A stretch of DNA of 64,000 nt. Source: Mycolicibacterium senegalense (lineage in GTDB: Bacteria > Actinomycetota > Actinomycetes > Mycobacteriales > Mycobacteriaceae). The stretch lies in assembly GCF_019645875.1 (NCBI RefSeq), contig NZ_CP081000.1:3224001-3288000 (forward strand), in the 5' to 3' direction. Position 1 is the stretch's first letter; each line of letters opens with the position of its first letter. Made by a program: the position numbers and the translations under genes. The notes under the pieces are model-generated. The model made no database searches. It was not told the origin of the DNA and saw only the letters and a program-made list of their open reading frames with translations. This document shows, piece by piece, positions 48,102 through 56,397 of the stretch.

Positions 48102-49080
48102 AACAGCCCCAATTCGTTGAGCGTCGTCGAGACCGCCGGTCCTGGTCCCGAAGGAACTGTTCGAAGTCCGCCCCGGTGCTGAACGCGTCACTCCAGCCGT
48201 TCTTGACCAGCGCGTCGCGCCACTGCTGGGTGCCGTGCAGATCGGTCAGTGCCCGCACCATCGCGTCCCTGGCCTCACCGGAAATACCTGGCGGCGCCAA
48301 TATTCCGAGCCAGTTGGTGAAGGTGAGGTCGATCCCGGCCTCGGTCAGGGTGGGCGCATCGATCCCCTCGACCCGTTCGGCACCCGATACCGCCAGCACC
48401 CGAACCTGACCGGCCTCGATCTGGTCGACGAACTCGCCCAGCCCCGTGGTGCCCGCCGCGATCTTCTTGCCCAGCAGGGCCGTCAGCAGGTCGCCACCGC
48501 CGTCGTAGGTTATGTAGTTGACCTTGCGCGGGTCCACTCCGACCGCCCGCGCGGTCTCCATCGGGAACAGGTGATCGGGCCCACCGGGTGAAGACCCGCC
48601 GCCGATCGTCACCTTGGCCGGATCAGCCTTCCACGCCGCGACCAGATCGCCGATGGTCCGGAATGCCGAATCCCCGGGCACCAGAATGCCTTCCTGCTCT
48701 TCGACCATCTTGGCCAGAGCCGTCGCGTCGGAAGCGCGCGCCGAGGAACCGTTGGTGTACACCGCTCCCACCACCCCGAGCCCCATCATCATCATGAGGT
48801 CGTCGTTGCCCTTTTCGTTCATCAGGCGCGCCATCGCCACGGTGCCGCCGGCCCCGATGACGTTGAACACCTCGATACGCCCGGTGATGTCGGTGTCCTC
48901 CATGACCTTCACCGCGGTACGCGCCGTCAGGTCGTAGCCCCCGCCGGGACTGTTGGGCACCATCATGCGCAGCCGGTGCAGGCCACGGGATTGGTCACCG
49001 CGGGTAACACCGCAGGCCGTCACCGCCATCACTGCTACTACGGCCACCATCAGCGCGGCGCCCAGACGTCGAAACCTCAT
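48031..49080 (-). CDS. tctC: Tripartite tricarboxylate solute-binding lipoprotein TctC, apparently frameshifted near the C-terminus
   Basis: As read, 349 aa from ATG 49080 to a stop at 48031, 71 bp inside tctB. N-terminal lipoprotein signal with lipobox AVTAC. The binding-protein core is typical: MMVPNSPGGGYDLTARTAVKVM, NVIGAGGTVAM, TIGGGSSPGGPDHLF and NWLGILAPPGI. After DFEQFLRDQDR the frame gives an Arg-rich tail; adding one base near 48132-48140 (a CCGG run) instead gives [12 protein letters not shown] and TGA at 48100-48098, the normal family end and a GTGA overlap with tctB. Either a sequencing error or a real 1-bp deletion is likely. The intact gene would span 48098-49080. Confidence 0.88.
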   Translation of the reverse strand: MRFRRLGAALMVAVVAVMAVTACGVTRGDQSRGLHRLRMMVPNSPGGGYDLTARTAVKVMEDTDITGRIEVFNVIGAGGTVAMARLMNEKGNDDLMMMMGLGVVGAVYTNGSSARASDATALAKMVEEQEGILVPGDSAFRTIGDLVAAWKADPAKVTIGGGSSPGGPDHLFPMETARAVGVDPRKVNYITYDGGGDLLTALLGKKIAAGTTGLGEFVDQIEAGQVRVLAVSGAERVEGIDAPTLTEAGIDLTFTNWLGILAPPGISGEARDAMVRALTDLHGTQQWRDALVKNGWSDAFSTGADFEQFLRDQDRRSRRRSTNWGCCEGRQGPVSGVCGPGGRRRIPDL

Positions 49081-49103
49081 GTTCAGCAATACTGGACCCC
49101 GGA

Positions 49104-49119
49104 CGTGACGCAGGTCACG
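49104..49119. promoter_or_regulatory. Inverted repeat between tctC and the sensor kinase
   Basis: CGTGAC-GCAG-GTCACG is a perfect 6-bp dyad centred in the 67-bp divergent interval. It is well placed to be the binding site of the response regulator encoded at 50763, controlling transporter and kinase genes together. Confidence 0.5.
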
Positions 49120-49147
49120 CATTCGGACGCAAAGGAAGTTTTGTACG

Positions 49148-50770
49148 TTGAGTTCACCGGCTGCGGGTTCACCGGTCGCGCGGGCCCGGTTGTTGCCGGG
49201 CAACACCTTGGCCGGACGCTTCCTGGTGTTCCAGCTGCTGGTGGTCGCGGTGGTCCTGATCGCGGTGGCCGCGGTGTCGGTCGCCCAATCGGCCCGGGAA
49301 TTCCGGGACGTCCGCGGTCAGCGGATGATCGCTGTTGCCGAGAACATGGCCTCCACACCGATCGTCCGGGACCGCTATGACGACCCGTTCGCCGCGCAGG
49401 TGCTCGCACCCGAAGTCGACCGCGCGGTGGCCCTCTCGGGCGCTGATCTGGCCGAGATCGCCGATCCGGCCGGGATTGTGCGCGTGTCGTCCGATCCCGC
49501 GCGTGTCGGACAACGCCTCGACCTGCGCGCCACCCTGGCCGACGAAGGCCGCGCCTGGTCCGGCGACATCGACGTCGAAGGCACGCATCGGTTGGTGGGC
49601 CAGGTACCCGTCCTGGCGACCGACGGTGCCGTGCTGGCGATCGTCTCGGTCAGCGAGCGCTACCCGTCGGTGTGGGAGTTGTTGGGCGGCGCCGGCGAAC
49701 GGCTGCTGATCTATCTCGGGCTGGGCGCCGCGCTCGGGATGCTGGCGTCATGGCTGCTGTCGCGTCGCATCAACCGCCACACCCGTGGGCTGGACATCGC
49801 CGAGCTCGCCAGCCTGGCCGATCACCGGGAAGCCCTGCTGCACAGCATCCGTGAGGGTGTGGTGGCGGTGAACAACGAGGGGTTCATCACGGTGATCAAC
49901 GACAGCGCATCCGATCTACTGGGCATCGGCGCCGACGCGGTGGGACACCGGGCCGACGAGGTCGGCCTGGAACCCGCCGTGGTGACATTCCTGTTGTCCG
50001 GTGGGGGAAATCGCGCCGACGGCTCCGACGTGGTGATCACCACCCGCACCCGGGTGCTGGCGCTCAATCGCCGCGCGGCCCGCAGCCAGGGCAGGAGCAT
50101 CGGTACCGTGACCACCATGCGCGACAGTACCGAGCTGGCCGCCCTGCAGGCACAACTGTCCTCCCACCGCAGCGTGACCGACACGCTGCGGGCGCAGACC
50201 CACGAGTTCTCCAACCAGCTGCACACCATCTCCGGTCTGGTGCAGCTGGGCGAATTCGACGCGGTGCGAGACGTGGTGGGCACCCTGACCCGACGTCGAG
50301 CCGAGATCAACGAGGCTGTCACCCAACATGTTTCCGACCCCGCTGTGGCCGCACTGCTGATCGCCAAGACATCACTGGCCGCCGAGAGCGGGGTCACCCT
50401 CGCCCTGACCGACGACAGCCATCTCAGCGCACTCGCCCCGGCCCTGGCCACAGACGTGATCACATTGCTGGGCAACCTGATCGACAATGCCGTCGACGTG
50501 TCGGTCGGCTCGGCAGCCGCTCGGGTGAGTGTGCGCATCGACGACTCGGCCGGGTTGACTCTGGCCGTCTCCGATTCGGGACCCGGTGTGCCCGAACATC
50601 TTCGGGAATCGATTTTCTCTCGGGGCGTCACCTCCAAGGCTCAGGTGCCCGGCGGCAGGGGTATCGGGTTGGCCCTGGTGCGCCTGGTGACCGCTCAGCA
50701 CGGCGGCAACGTCGAAGTCAGCGACGCACCCGGCGGCGGCGCCCTGTTCGTGGTGCGGCTCAATGCGTGA
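49148..50770 (+). CDS. CitA/DctS-family sensor histidine kinase
   Basis: 540 aa; the start is TTG at 49148 by position, no better codon precedes the first membrane helix. TM1 is FLVFQLLVVAVVLIAVAAVSV (about 25-47) and TM2 LLIYLGLGAALGMLASWLL (about 185-205). They enclose an extracytoplasmic sensor of about 135 residues. A PAS domain (about 225-330, LHSIREGVVAVNNEGFITVIN) is followed by the SpoOB-type dimerisation helix with His352 in QTHEFSNQLHTISGLVQL, and a HATPase domain with LIDNAVDVS and GRGIGLALVRL. This architecture senses citrate, fumarate or other carboxylates. It is divergent from tctCBA and overlaps its regulator gene by 8 bp. Confidence 0.9.
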   Translation: MSSPAAGSPVARARLLPGNTLAGRFLVFQLLVVAVVLIAVAAVSVAQSAREFRDVRGQRMIAVAENMASTPIVRDRYDDPFAAQVLAPEVDRAVALSGADLAEIADPAGIVRVSSDPARVGQRLDLRATLADEGRAWSGDIDVEGTHRLVGQVPVLATDGAVLAIVSVSERYPSVWELLGGAGERLLIYLGLGAALGMLASWLLSRRINRHTRGLDIAELASLADHREALLHSIREGVVAVNNEGFITVINDSASDLLGIGADAVGHRADEVGLEPAVVTFLLSGGGNRADGSDVVITTRTRVLALNRRAARSQGRSIGTVTTMRDSTELAALQAQLSSHRSVTDTLRAQTHEFSNQLHTISGLVQLGEFDAVRDVVGTLTRRRAEINEAVTQHVSDPAVAALLIAKTSLAAESGVTLALTDDSHLSALAPALATDVITLLGNLIDNAVDVSVGSAAARVSVRIDDSAGLTLAVSDSGPGVPEHLRESIFSRGVTSKAQVPGGRGIGLALVRLVTAQHGGNVEVSDAPGGGALFVVRLNA

Positions 50771-51413
50771 CGTACTCGTCGTCGACGACGACTTCATGGT
50801 GGCCGAGATACATCGCCGCTTCGTCGACCGGGTCGACGACTTCCGCACGGTGTCGGTGGCGCACAACGGAACCGAGGCCCTCGCCGCCGCCGCCCGATAC
50901 CTGCCCGACCTGATTCTGCTCGACGTCTACCTACCCGACATGACCGGGTTGGAGGTGCTCCGACGGTTGCGCGCCGAAGGCAACCGAGTCGGGGTCATCA
51001 TGGTGACCGCCGCGCGCGAACTCGACACCGTGCGCGGCGCGCTGGACGGCGGGGCCGCCGACTACCTGGTCAAACCCTTCGAATTCGATCAACTGCGGGC
51101 CAAGCTGGTGACCTTCGCCACGCGCGCCGAGGCGCTGGCGGGCGAAGGCGGTGCCGATCAATCGACCATCGACGCCCTGTTCGGCGGCCCGGCCGCTGCC
51201 CTGCCGAAGGGCCTGGGCGCCGAGACCGGCCGTCTGGTGATGGAAGCGGTCCGCAACGCAGGCGAGGTTTCGGCCTCCGAATGCGCTGAGCTGGTGGGCA
51301 TTTCACGGGTCAGTGCGCGGCGTTACCTGGAGTACTACCTGGGCACCGGGGCCCTGGAACTGCGGTTGCAGTACGGTGCCGGCCGCCCCGCGCGACGCTA
51401 CCGAGCCAGGTGA
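50763..51413 (+). CDS. CitB/DctR-family response regulator
   Basis: 216 aa, ATG at 50763. Receiver domain with the acidic pocket DDDF (8-10 region), phosphoacceptor Asp54 in ILLDVYLPDMTG, the switch Thr in MVTAARE and Lys in LVKPFEF. The C-terminal part has a CitB-type HTH: EVSASECAELVGISRVSARRYLEYY. Its partner is the kinase just upstream. Likely targets are the tctCBA operon and its own operon. Confidence 0.92.
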   Translation: MRDVLVVDDDFMVAEIHRRFVDRVDDFRTVSVAHNGTEALAAAARYLPDLILLDVYLPDMTGLEVLRRLRAEGNRVGVIMVTAARELDTVRGALDGGAADYLVKPFEFDQLRAKLVTFATRAEALAGEGGADQSTIDALFGGPAAALPKGLGAETGRLVMEAVRNAGEVSASECAELVGISRVSARRYLEYYLGTGALELRLQYGAGRPARRYRAR

Positions 51414-51450
51414 GCACCCGAGCCTTGCGCAGATCGCCGAATCGGCCTGA

Positions 51451-51469
51451 AGGTCCAAAAAGTGGACCT
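51451..51469. repeat. 7-bp inverted repeat between operons
   Basis: AGGTCCA-AAAAG-TGGACCT is perfect, lying 37 bp after the response regulator stop and 39 bp before the GATase start. It could be a weak terminator or an operator for the GATase gene. Confidence 0.45.
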
Positions 51470-51495
51470 GAAATGACGTCGTCGGCAGATACCGA

Positions 51496-51501
51496 AATAA
51501 T
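51496..51501 (+). promoter_or_regulatory. Candidate -10 (AATAAT), leaderless start
   Basis: AATAAT matches TATAAT at five of six positions and ends 6 nt before the GTG at 51508. No ribosome site is present, so the GATase mRNA is probably leaderless. Confidence 0.5.
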
Positions 51502-51507
51502 GGCGGT

Positions 51508-52230
51508 GTGACATCGAAGGTTCTGTTCCTCCGCAACGACTGCACGGCCACCGAGGCCATGCTGGCCGATGCCTTCACCGGATGCGGATTCGACATCGAG
51601 ACGTTCGACGTCGTCGCTCCCGGGCAGGCCGACCATCCCGCCGGTCCGGTGACCTTCCCCGACCCCACGGACTATGACGTGATCGTTCCGCTGGGCGCCC
51701 GCTGGGCGGTCTACGACCAGGCTCTGGTCGACAGCTGGGTGGGAGCCGAGATGGCCATGGTGCGCCGCGCGGTGGAGTCCGGGGTCGGGGTACTCGGCGT
51801 GTGCTTCGGCGGCCAACTCATCGCGCAGGCTCTCGGCGGAAGCGTCAGCAGATCTCCCGTGCCCGAGATCGGGTGGTACGACGTGGCCAGCAGCGATGGG
51901 CAACTGGTCCCCGGCGGCCGGTGGTTCCAGTGGCATTTCGACCGCTGGACCGTGCCGCCCGGGGCCACCGAGATCGCCCGCACACCCGACGCCTCACAGG
52001 CATTCGTCCTGGGCACGGCACTGGCCCTGCAGTTTCACCCCGAGCTCGATTCGGACCTGCTGGAAGTCTGGTTGACCCACGACCGCGACGGCGAGGTGGC
52101 CGGAACCGGACGCAGCCATGACGAATTGCGCTCGCAAACAAAGGAATTCGTCGACGATGCGGCCGACCGTCTGAGCGCACTGGTCCGCGGCTTCCTGAAC
52201 CGGGTGGTCCGGGCCGAGCCGTCGACGTAG
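51508..52230 (+). CDS. Class I glutamine amidotransferase-like protein
   Basis: 240 aa, GTG at 51508. The triad is Cys99 in GVLGVCFGGQLIAQALGG, His177 and Glu179 in ALQFHPELDSD. The oxyanion strand VIVPLGARW precedes it. It is a stand-alone GATase domain, about the length of GMP-synthase-like GATases and gamma-glutamyl hydrolases such as PuuD relatives. It is not fused to a synthetase, and the acceptor is unknown. Confidence 0.88.
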   Translation: MTSKVLFLRNDCTATEAMLADAFTGCGFDIETFDVVAPGQADHPAGPVTFPDPTDYDVIVPLGARWAVYDQALVDSWVGAEMAMVRRAVESGVGVLGVCFGGQLIAQALGGSVSRSPVPEIGWYDVASSDGQLVPGGRWFQWHFDRWTVPPGATEIARTPDASQAFVLGTALALQFHPELDSDLLEVWLTHDRDGEVAGTGRSHDELRSQTKEFVDDAADRLSALVRGFLNRVVRAEPST

Positions 52231-52276
52231 GCTGGCAGGAGCCGGCAGAAAACGCCGAGTGCCGGCGACAGTGTTT

Positions 52277-52957
52277 ATGAACGCCTGGAGTCTGCGAACC
52301 GGCAGAGATCGCATCTACCAGGACCGCCACGAAGCGGGCCGGGTCCTGGCCGAACAACTGGTGTCCTATCGGGACCGGCCCGACGTGCTCGTCCTGGGGC
52401 TGGCCCGCGGCGGGGTCCCGATCGCCGCGGAAGTCGCCTCCCACCTGCACGCACCGCTCGACGTCTTCGTGGTCCGCAAGCTGGGCGTACCGCAGTGGCA
52501 GGAGCTCGCCATGGGTGCGGTGGCCTCGGGAAGCGGACTGGTACTGAACGACGCCCTGGTGAACCGCCTCGGCATCGACGACGACACCGTCACCGAGACC
52601 ATCCGGCGCGAAACCGCCGAGATCGAGCGCCGCGAACAGGCCTATCGCGGCGGCCGAGCCGCCCCTGAGCTCGCCGGTAAAACGGTGATCCTGGTCGATG
52701 ACGGTATCGCCACCGGCGCCACGATGCTGGCCGCCGTCCGCGCGGTGCGGGCGGCCGAGCGCGTGGTGGTGGCGGTACCGGTCGGCCCGGCGACGCTGAG
52801 CAGTCAGCTACAGGACGAGGCCGACGAGGTGGTGTGCACCAGTACCCCCGCCGCGTTCGAAGCGGTCGGCCAAGCATTCGTGGACTTCCACCAGGTCAGC
52901 GACGAAGAGGTGCGCCGCCTGTTGGCCGAGTCCACCGCGGACCCAGGCCAGGCCTAG
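52277..52957 (+). CDS. Phosphoribosyltransferase-domain protein
   Basis: 226 aa from ATG 52277 (MNAWSLRTGRDRIYQDRHEAG); a GTG at 52259 would add six residues. The PRPP motif VILVDDGIATGATMLAAVRAV is intact. The preceding FVVRKLGVPQWQELAMGAVASG and the hood region VLGLARGGVPIAAEVA are typical of the predicted PRTases found widely in actinobacteria (Rv2143 by position). The base substrate is unknown, and some relatives carry an added dienelactone hydrolase domain, absent here. The gene overlaps the convergent membrane protein gene by 4 bp. Confidence 0.85.
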   Translation: MNAWSLRTGRDRIYQDRHEAGRVLAEQLVSYRDRPDVLVLGLARGGVPIAAEVASHLHAPLDVFVVRKLGVPQWQELAMGAVASGSGLVLNDALVNRLGIDDDTVTETIRRETAEIERREQAYRGGRAAPELAGKTVILVDDGIATGATMLAAVRAVRAAERVVVAVPVGPATLSSQLQDEADEVVCTSTPAAFEAVGQAFVDFHQVSDEEVRRLLAESTADPGQA

Positions 52958-53328
52958 TTCTTGTGGCGCTCGGCGGAATCGTCGGCTTCGACGTCCACAT
53001 CCGCGGCGTCGGACTCCACAGCGACATCGGATTCGGGCTCGGCGACCAACTCGTCGGGGTAGTCGACCGGCTCATCCACCGCGTCGAAGGTGTCCGTCGT
53101 CGCGGTCGCGTCGGCCCCAGCCGCGGAGTCGGAAGCCACCACGGTGTCCTCACCGTCGCCGGACTTCGTCCCGCGCGAGCGTTCCCGCAACGCGTCGACG
53201 ATCAGCAGCAGCACACCGATCACGCTGGCACCGATACAGACCCAGGCGATCAACTCATTGCTGGTGACGACCGCGGTCACCAGCGCTGCCAGGCCGATGA
53301 CGGCAAGCACGAGCGCAATGATCAACAT
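52954..53328 (-). CDS. Two-TM membrane protein with acidic tail
   Basis: 124 aa, ATG at 53328. Two hydrophobic helices, MLIIALVLAVIGLAALVTAVV and LIAWVCIGASVIGVLLLIV, are followed by a short basic segment (RERSRG) and then about 65 residues rich in Asp, Glu, Ala and Val. Orthologue by position of Rv2144c. Topology suggests a cytoplasmic acidic tail. Function unknown; the position beside wag31 hints at a cell-envelope role. TAGGGT lies 6 nt before the ATG. Confidence 0.8.
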   Translation of the reverse strand: MLIIALVLAVIGLAALVTAVVTSNELIAWVCIGASVIGVLLLIVDALRERSRGTKSGDGEDTVVASDSAAGADATATTDTFDAVDEPVDYPDELVAEPESDVAVESDAADVDVEADDSAERHKN

Positions 53329-53334
53329 CGTTCA

Positions 53335-53340
53335 ACCCTA
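53335..53340 (-). promoter_or_regulatory. Candidate -10 (TAGGGT), leaderless start
   Basis: On the minus strand TAGGGT is followed by six bases and the ATG at 53328, matching the leaderless pattern seen elsewhere in the window. Confidence 0.45.
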
Positions 53341-53399
53341 AGTGTGGTGGCCCGGGACCGGGCCGGTTCACGACAGTGCGAGGAGGTCAGTCGTGCCGG

Positions 53400-54218
53400 T
53401 CAGTTGTTGCCGCGGTTGAACTGGCTGAAACCACCAGCCGAGTCGTTGTTGGCACTGGAATCCACCGGTGCGGCCGAGCCGCGCTGGCCCAGCTCTTCCA
53501 GCTGAGACTCCAGATAGGTCTTCAGGCGTGTCCGGTACTCACGCTCAAACGTGCGGAGCTGCTCGAGGCGACCTTCCAGGACCGTGCGCTGCTGGTTGAT
53601 CGTGCCCATGATCTCGGAGTGCTTACGCTCGGCGTCGGCCTGCAGGGCGTCGGCCTTCTCCTGGGCCTGACGCAGCTGGGTCTCCGAGCGGGTCTGGGCA
53701 TCGGCCAGCATGGCGTCGGCACGGGTGCGGGCCTCCGAGACCGTGGTCTCGGCGGTCTTGCGGGCATCGCTGACCATGGCGTCAGCCTGGGCCCGGGCAT
53801 CCGAGAGCAACTTCTCCGACTCGGCCTTGGCCGTCGAGGTCAGACGATCGGCGGTGTCCTGCGCCAGGCTGAGCACCCGCGCGGCACGTACGGCGGTGTC
53901 TTCGCTGGGCGGCGCGGCGGGGGCGGCCGGCGCCGGGGCCTCGTACACCGGCTGGGGCGCCGGGGTGGGCTCGGGCTCGGGCTCGTACAGCGGGATGGAC
54001 TGGGTGGACGAAGCGCCACCGCCGGCCCGTGCCGATGCCAGTTCCTGATCGAGCTCGGACACGCGCTGCCGAAGATCGGCGTTTTCCTCGATGAGCCGAG
54101 TCAGCTCGTTCTCAACCAGATCGAGAAAGGCATCGACCTCGTCCTCGTTGTAGCCACGTTTGCCGATGGGCGGCTTGCTGAACGCGACGTTATGGACGTC
54201 CGCTGGTGTGAGCGGCAT
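53400..54218 (-). CDS. wag31: Cell-division/polar-growth protein Wag31 (DivIVA)
   Basis: 272 aa, ATG at 54218. The N-terminal DivIVA domain [36 protein letters not shown] anchors the protein to curved membrane. A Pro-rich linker (about 78-105) contains the Thr in [10 protein letters not shown], near the residue phosphorylated by PknA/PknB in M. tuberculosis Wag31. A long coiled coil (about 110-235) follows. It scaffolds the pole and directs peptidoglycan precursor synthesis. It is the last gene of the leftward dcw-type cluster, separated from yggT by a 207-bp AT-richer gap with its own promoter. Confidence 0.97.
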   Translation of the reverse strand: MPLTPADVHNVAFSKPPIGKRGYNEDEVDAFLDLVENELTRLIEENADLRQRVSELDQELASARAGGGASSTQSIPLYEPEPEPTPAPQPVYEAPAPAAPAAPPSEDTAVRAARVLSLAQDTADRLTSTAKAESEKLLSDARAQADAMVSDARKTAETTVSEARTRADAMLADAQTRSETQLRQAQEKADALQADAERKHSEIMGTINQQRTVLEGRLEQLRTFEREYRTRLKTYLESQLEELGQRGSAAPVDSSANNDSAGGFSQFNRGNN

Positions 54219-54259
54219 TGTCTGCCCCCTTGAAGTCTTGGACCGTCAACCGATGTCAA

Positions 54260-54265
54260 AGTGTA
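54260..54265 (-). promoter_or_regulatory. Candidate wag31 promoter (-10 TACACT)
   Basis: TACACT on the minus strand lies 41 bp before the wag31 ATG, with no strong -35 recognised. The rest of the gap (54219-54425) is locally AT-rich around 54328-54375, where a second promoter may lie. A T-rich TATTTTTAAG (54331-54340) is on the plus strand. Confidence 0.45.
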
Positions 54266-54425
54266 AAGCCTTGCTTGATCGCAACTGGAGTCCATCCTGT
54301 CACACCAGACCCGGCGGTTGCAGTGGAGGCCTATTTTTAAGAACGAATTTCAATCTTCTTACGCAATTGTGGACCATTCGGCAAACGGTGAGATCGAGCC
54401 TTCGTCCACCGCTCGCGGCGACGGT

Positions 54426-54731
54426 CTACATGGCCGCGCTGAACGCCAATTGCATCCCGATGAACGCCGCGAGCAGCAGCACCATGATCGACAGGTCGAA
54501 GCGCACAGCGCCTATCGTGAGCTGGGGAATGAGCCGCCGAAGCAGTTTCACCGGCGGATCGGTCACGGTCATGATGAGCTCGAGCACGACGACGGTCAGA
54601 CCCTTGGGATGCCAGTCACGGCTGAAGGACCGGATGAACTCGACGACGACGCGCGCGATCAGCAGAAGCCAGAAGATGAACAGCGCGAAACCGAGAATTT
54701 CGAAGAACAGCGACAACTGAGCCGACCTCAC
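54426..54731 (-). CDS. yggT: YggT family membrane protein
   Basis: 101 aa from GTG 54731; a TTG at 54716 (MSLFFEILGFALFIFW) would match the start of the M. tuberculosis protein as I recall it and give 96 aa. Two membrane helices, EILGFALFIFWLLLIARVVVEFI and DLSIMVLLLAAFIGMQLAF, enclose the conserved cytoplasmic stretch SFSRDWHPKGLTVVVLELIMTVTDPPVKLLRRLIP. Function unknown; always found next to sepF and wag31 in actinobacteria, which suggests a role in division or polar growth. Confidence 0.92.
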   Translation of the reverse strand: MRSAQLSLFFEILGFALFIFWLLLIARVVVEFIRSFSRDWHPKGLTVVVLELIMTVTDPPVKLLRRLIPQLTIGAVRFDLSIMVLLLAAFIGMQLAFSAAM

Positions 54732-54831
54732 TACGCACAGGGTTGTGTGACATTGGATACAGGTCGCCGTAGGCCGGACACATCTCACACAGATGACGTG
54801 GTCAGCCGGTAGTGCGACGCCGCCAGCCTAC

Positions 54832-54850
54832 CCGGGCACGTTACGCCCGG
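54832..54850 (-). terminator. Hairpin after sepF
   Basis: CCGGGC (54832-54837) pairs with GCCCGG (54845-54850) over ACGTTAC, about 40 bp beyond the sepF stop. No T-run follows. It could attenuate transcription into yggT. Confidence 0.4.
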
Positions 54851-54891
54851 CGGTGTACGTGCGGCGGCGTCGCCGTCCTGGTGACAGGGCC

Positions 54892-55533
54892 CTACTGGTA
54901 GGCGTAGAAGCCGGCCTCGGCGATCCGGCGCCGCTGCTCGGCACTGACATCGACGTCAGCGGGCGACAACAGGAACACCTTGGTGGCCACCTTGTCGAAT
55001 GAGCCGCGCAGCGCGAACGCCAGACCGGCCGCGAAGTCGACCAGACGCTTGGCGTCGGCGTTGTCCATCGAGACCAGGTCCATGATCACGGGGGTGCCGT
55101 CGCGGAACCGTTCTCCGATGGTGCGGGCCTCGCTGTAGTCCTTGGGCCGCAGCGTGGTGATCTTGGCCAGCGGGCTGCCCGCCTCGAACAACTCGGCCAT
55201 CCGGCGCGGGTCCATTGCCAGCGAGCCGCGGGTGGATCCGGCCAGCGCACCCAGACGCGGTGCGGGACGGTCGAATTCGCGGGGGCCGCGCATCCGGGCA
55301 TCGAACCGCTGCTCATCGGCGAAACCGCCGCCCGGGTAGCCGCCGCGGTAGGCCGGGCCCTCGTCGTACTCGGGGGCCTCATAGCCGTAGCCGTCTTCTT
55401 CGAAGCGCTCCTCACGGGGCCGCCGGGCGTAGCTGCGGGCAGCTCCGCGGTCGTCGTCCTCGTAGTACTCGTCGTCGTAGTCCTCCATCGGCGCCATGCC
55501 GAAGTAGGCCTTGACCTTGTGCAGTGTGCTCAT
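54892..55533 (-). CDS. sepF: Cell division protein SepF
   Basis: 213 aa from ATG 55533 ([21 protein letters not shown]) with AGAAGGG upstream. The N-terminal amphipathic helix (membrane anchor) is followed by a long acidic, Tyr/Gly-rich linker (about 18-105). The C-terminal SepF domain (about 120-213) has [47 protein letters not shown] and [13 protein letters not shown]. It anchors FtsZ to the membrane in actinobacteria, which lack FtsA. The start overlaps the yggS stop by 4 nt. Confidence 0.96.
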   Translation of the reverse strand: MSTLHKVKAYFGMAPMEDYDDEYYEDDDRGAARSYARRPREERFEEDGYGYEAPEYDEGPAYRGGYPGGGFADEQRFDARMRGPREFDRPAPRLGALAGSTRGSLAMDPRRMAELFEAGSPLAKITTLRPKDYSEARTIGERFRDGTPVIMDLVSMDNADAKRLVDFAAGLAFALRGSFDKVATKVFLLSPADVDVSAEQRRRIAEAGFYAYQ

Positions 55534-56363
55534 CTCGGCGACCCTTCTGCTGACGATGGGGGTGGTGGTGTCTGTGATGAAGATGTGACTGGTGTGACTA
55601 CTTCCGGTGACGTTAGCGGGCGTTGCCCCATGAGCGCGGTACCGACACGCACACACGTGGATCCGTGTTTGACCGCGCTTTCGAGATCTCCGGACATCCC
55701 CGCCGACAGTTCGAGGCGGTGCTGGTAGTGGCGTTGCACGCGGTCACGTTCGGCGGCCAGCCGGGCGAATGCGTCGTCGGGATCCCATTCCAGGGGCGGG
55801 ATTCCCATCAGGCCGACGAACTCCAGCGCCTCGGCCGTGTTCGCTGACCCACAGATTTCGTCGACGAGATCGGAGGCATTCACGTCGACCCCGCCCCGCT
55901 CGGTGTCCCCGTCGAGACTGATCTGGATGTAGACCCGCAGCGGCTGGGCCCGCGCGCCGGTGCCCAAGGCTTCGCCCGCAGCCCGATCCAACGCGGTCAG
56001 CAGGCGCATGCTGTCGACCGAGTGCGCGGTGTGCGCCCAGCCGGCGACGGCGCGGGCCTTCTTGCGCTGTATGCGCCCCACCATGTGCCAGCGAATCGGC
56101 ACGTCCGGTAATTCCGCGTGAACAGTTCGGACTTTTTCGGCTGCCTCTTGTTCGCGGGATTCACCAAATGCGAGGCACCCTAATTGATTGAGAATAATGA
56201 CATCGGTAGCCGGAAAGTATTTCGTAATGGGGAGCAATTCAATTTCATTGACATTTCGCCCGACCGATTCCGCGGCCCGAGCCAGACGTGCCCGCGCCGC
56301 ACCGAGCGCGGCGGTCAACTCGGCCGTCCGATCGGCGTCACGCCCGCGCTGCACGGCGCTCAT
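55530..56363 (-). CDS. yggS: YggS/PROSC family PLP homeostasis protein
   Basis: 277 aa from ATG 56363 ([16 protein letters not shown]). The PLP-binding Lys48 is in LLPITKYFP, with [37 protein letters not shown] and [24 protein letters not shown] as further pocket residues. It binds PLP without catalysing a known reaction and keeps vitamin B6 and amino acid pools balanced. The C-terminal about 28 residues (Pro/Ser/Thr rich) extend beyond the usual end. Bases about 56150-56270, covering the Lys48 region, are unusually AT-rich and include a rare TTA leucine codon. Confidence 0.93.
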   Translation of the reverse strand: MSAVQRGRDADRTAELTAALGAARARLARAAESVGRNVNEIELLPITKYFPATDVIILNQLGCLAFGESREQEAAEKVRTVHAELPDVPIRWHMVGRIQRKKARAVAGWAHTAHSVDSMRLLTALDRAAGEALGTGARAQPLRVYIQISLDGDTERGGVDVNASDLVDEICGSANTAEALEFVGLMGIPPLEWDPDDAFARLAAERDRVQRHYQHRLELSAGMSGDLESAVKHGSTCVRVGTALMGQRPLTSPEVVTPVTSSSQTPPPPSSAEGSPR

Positions 56364-56397
56364 CTCACCCTCACTCCAGGCTCGTTCTCCGGTTTGT

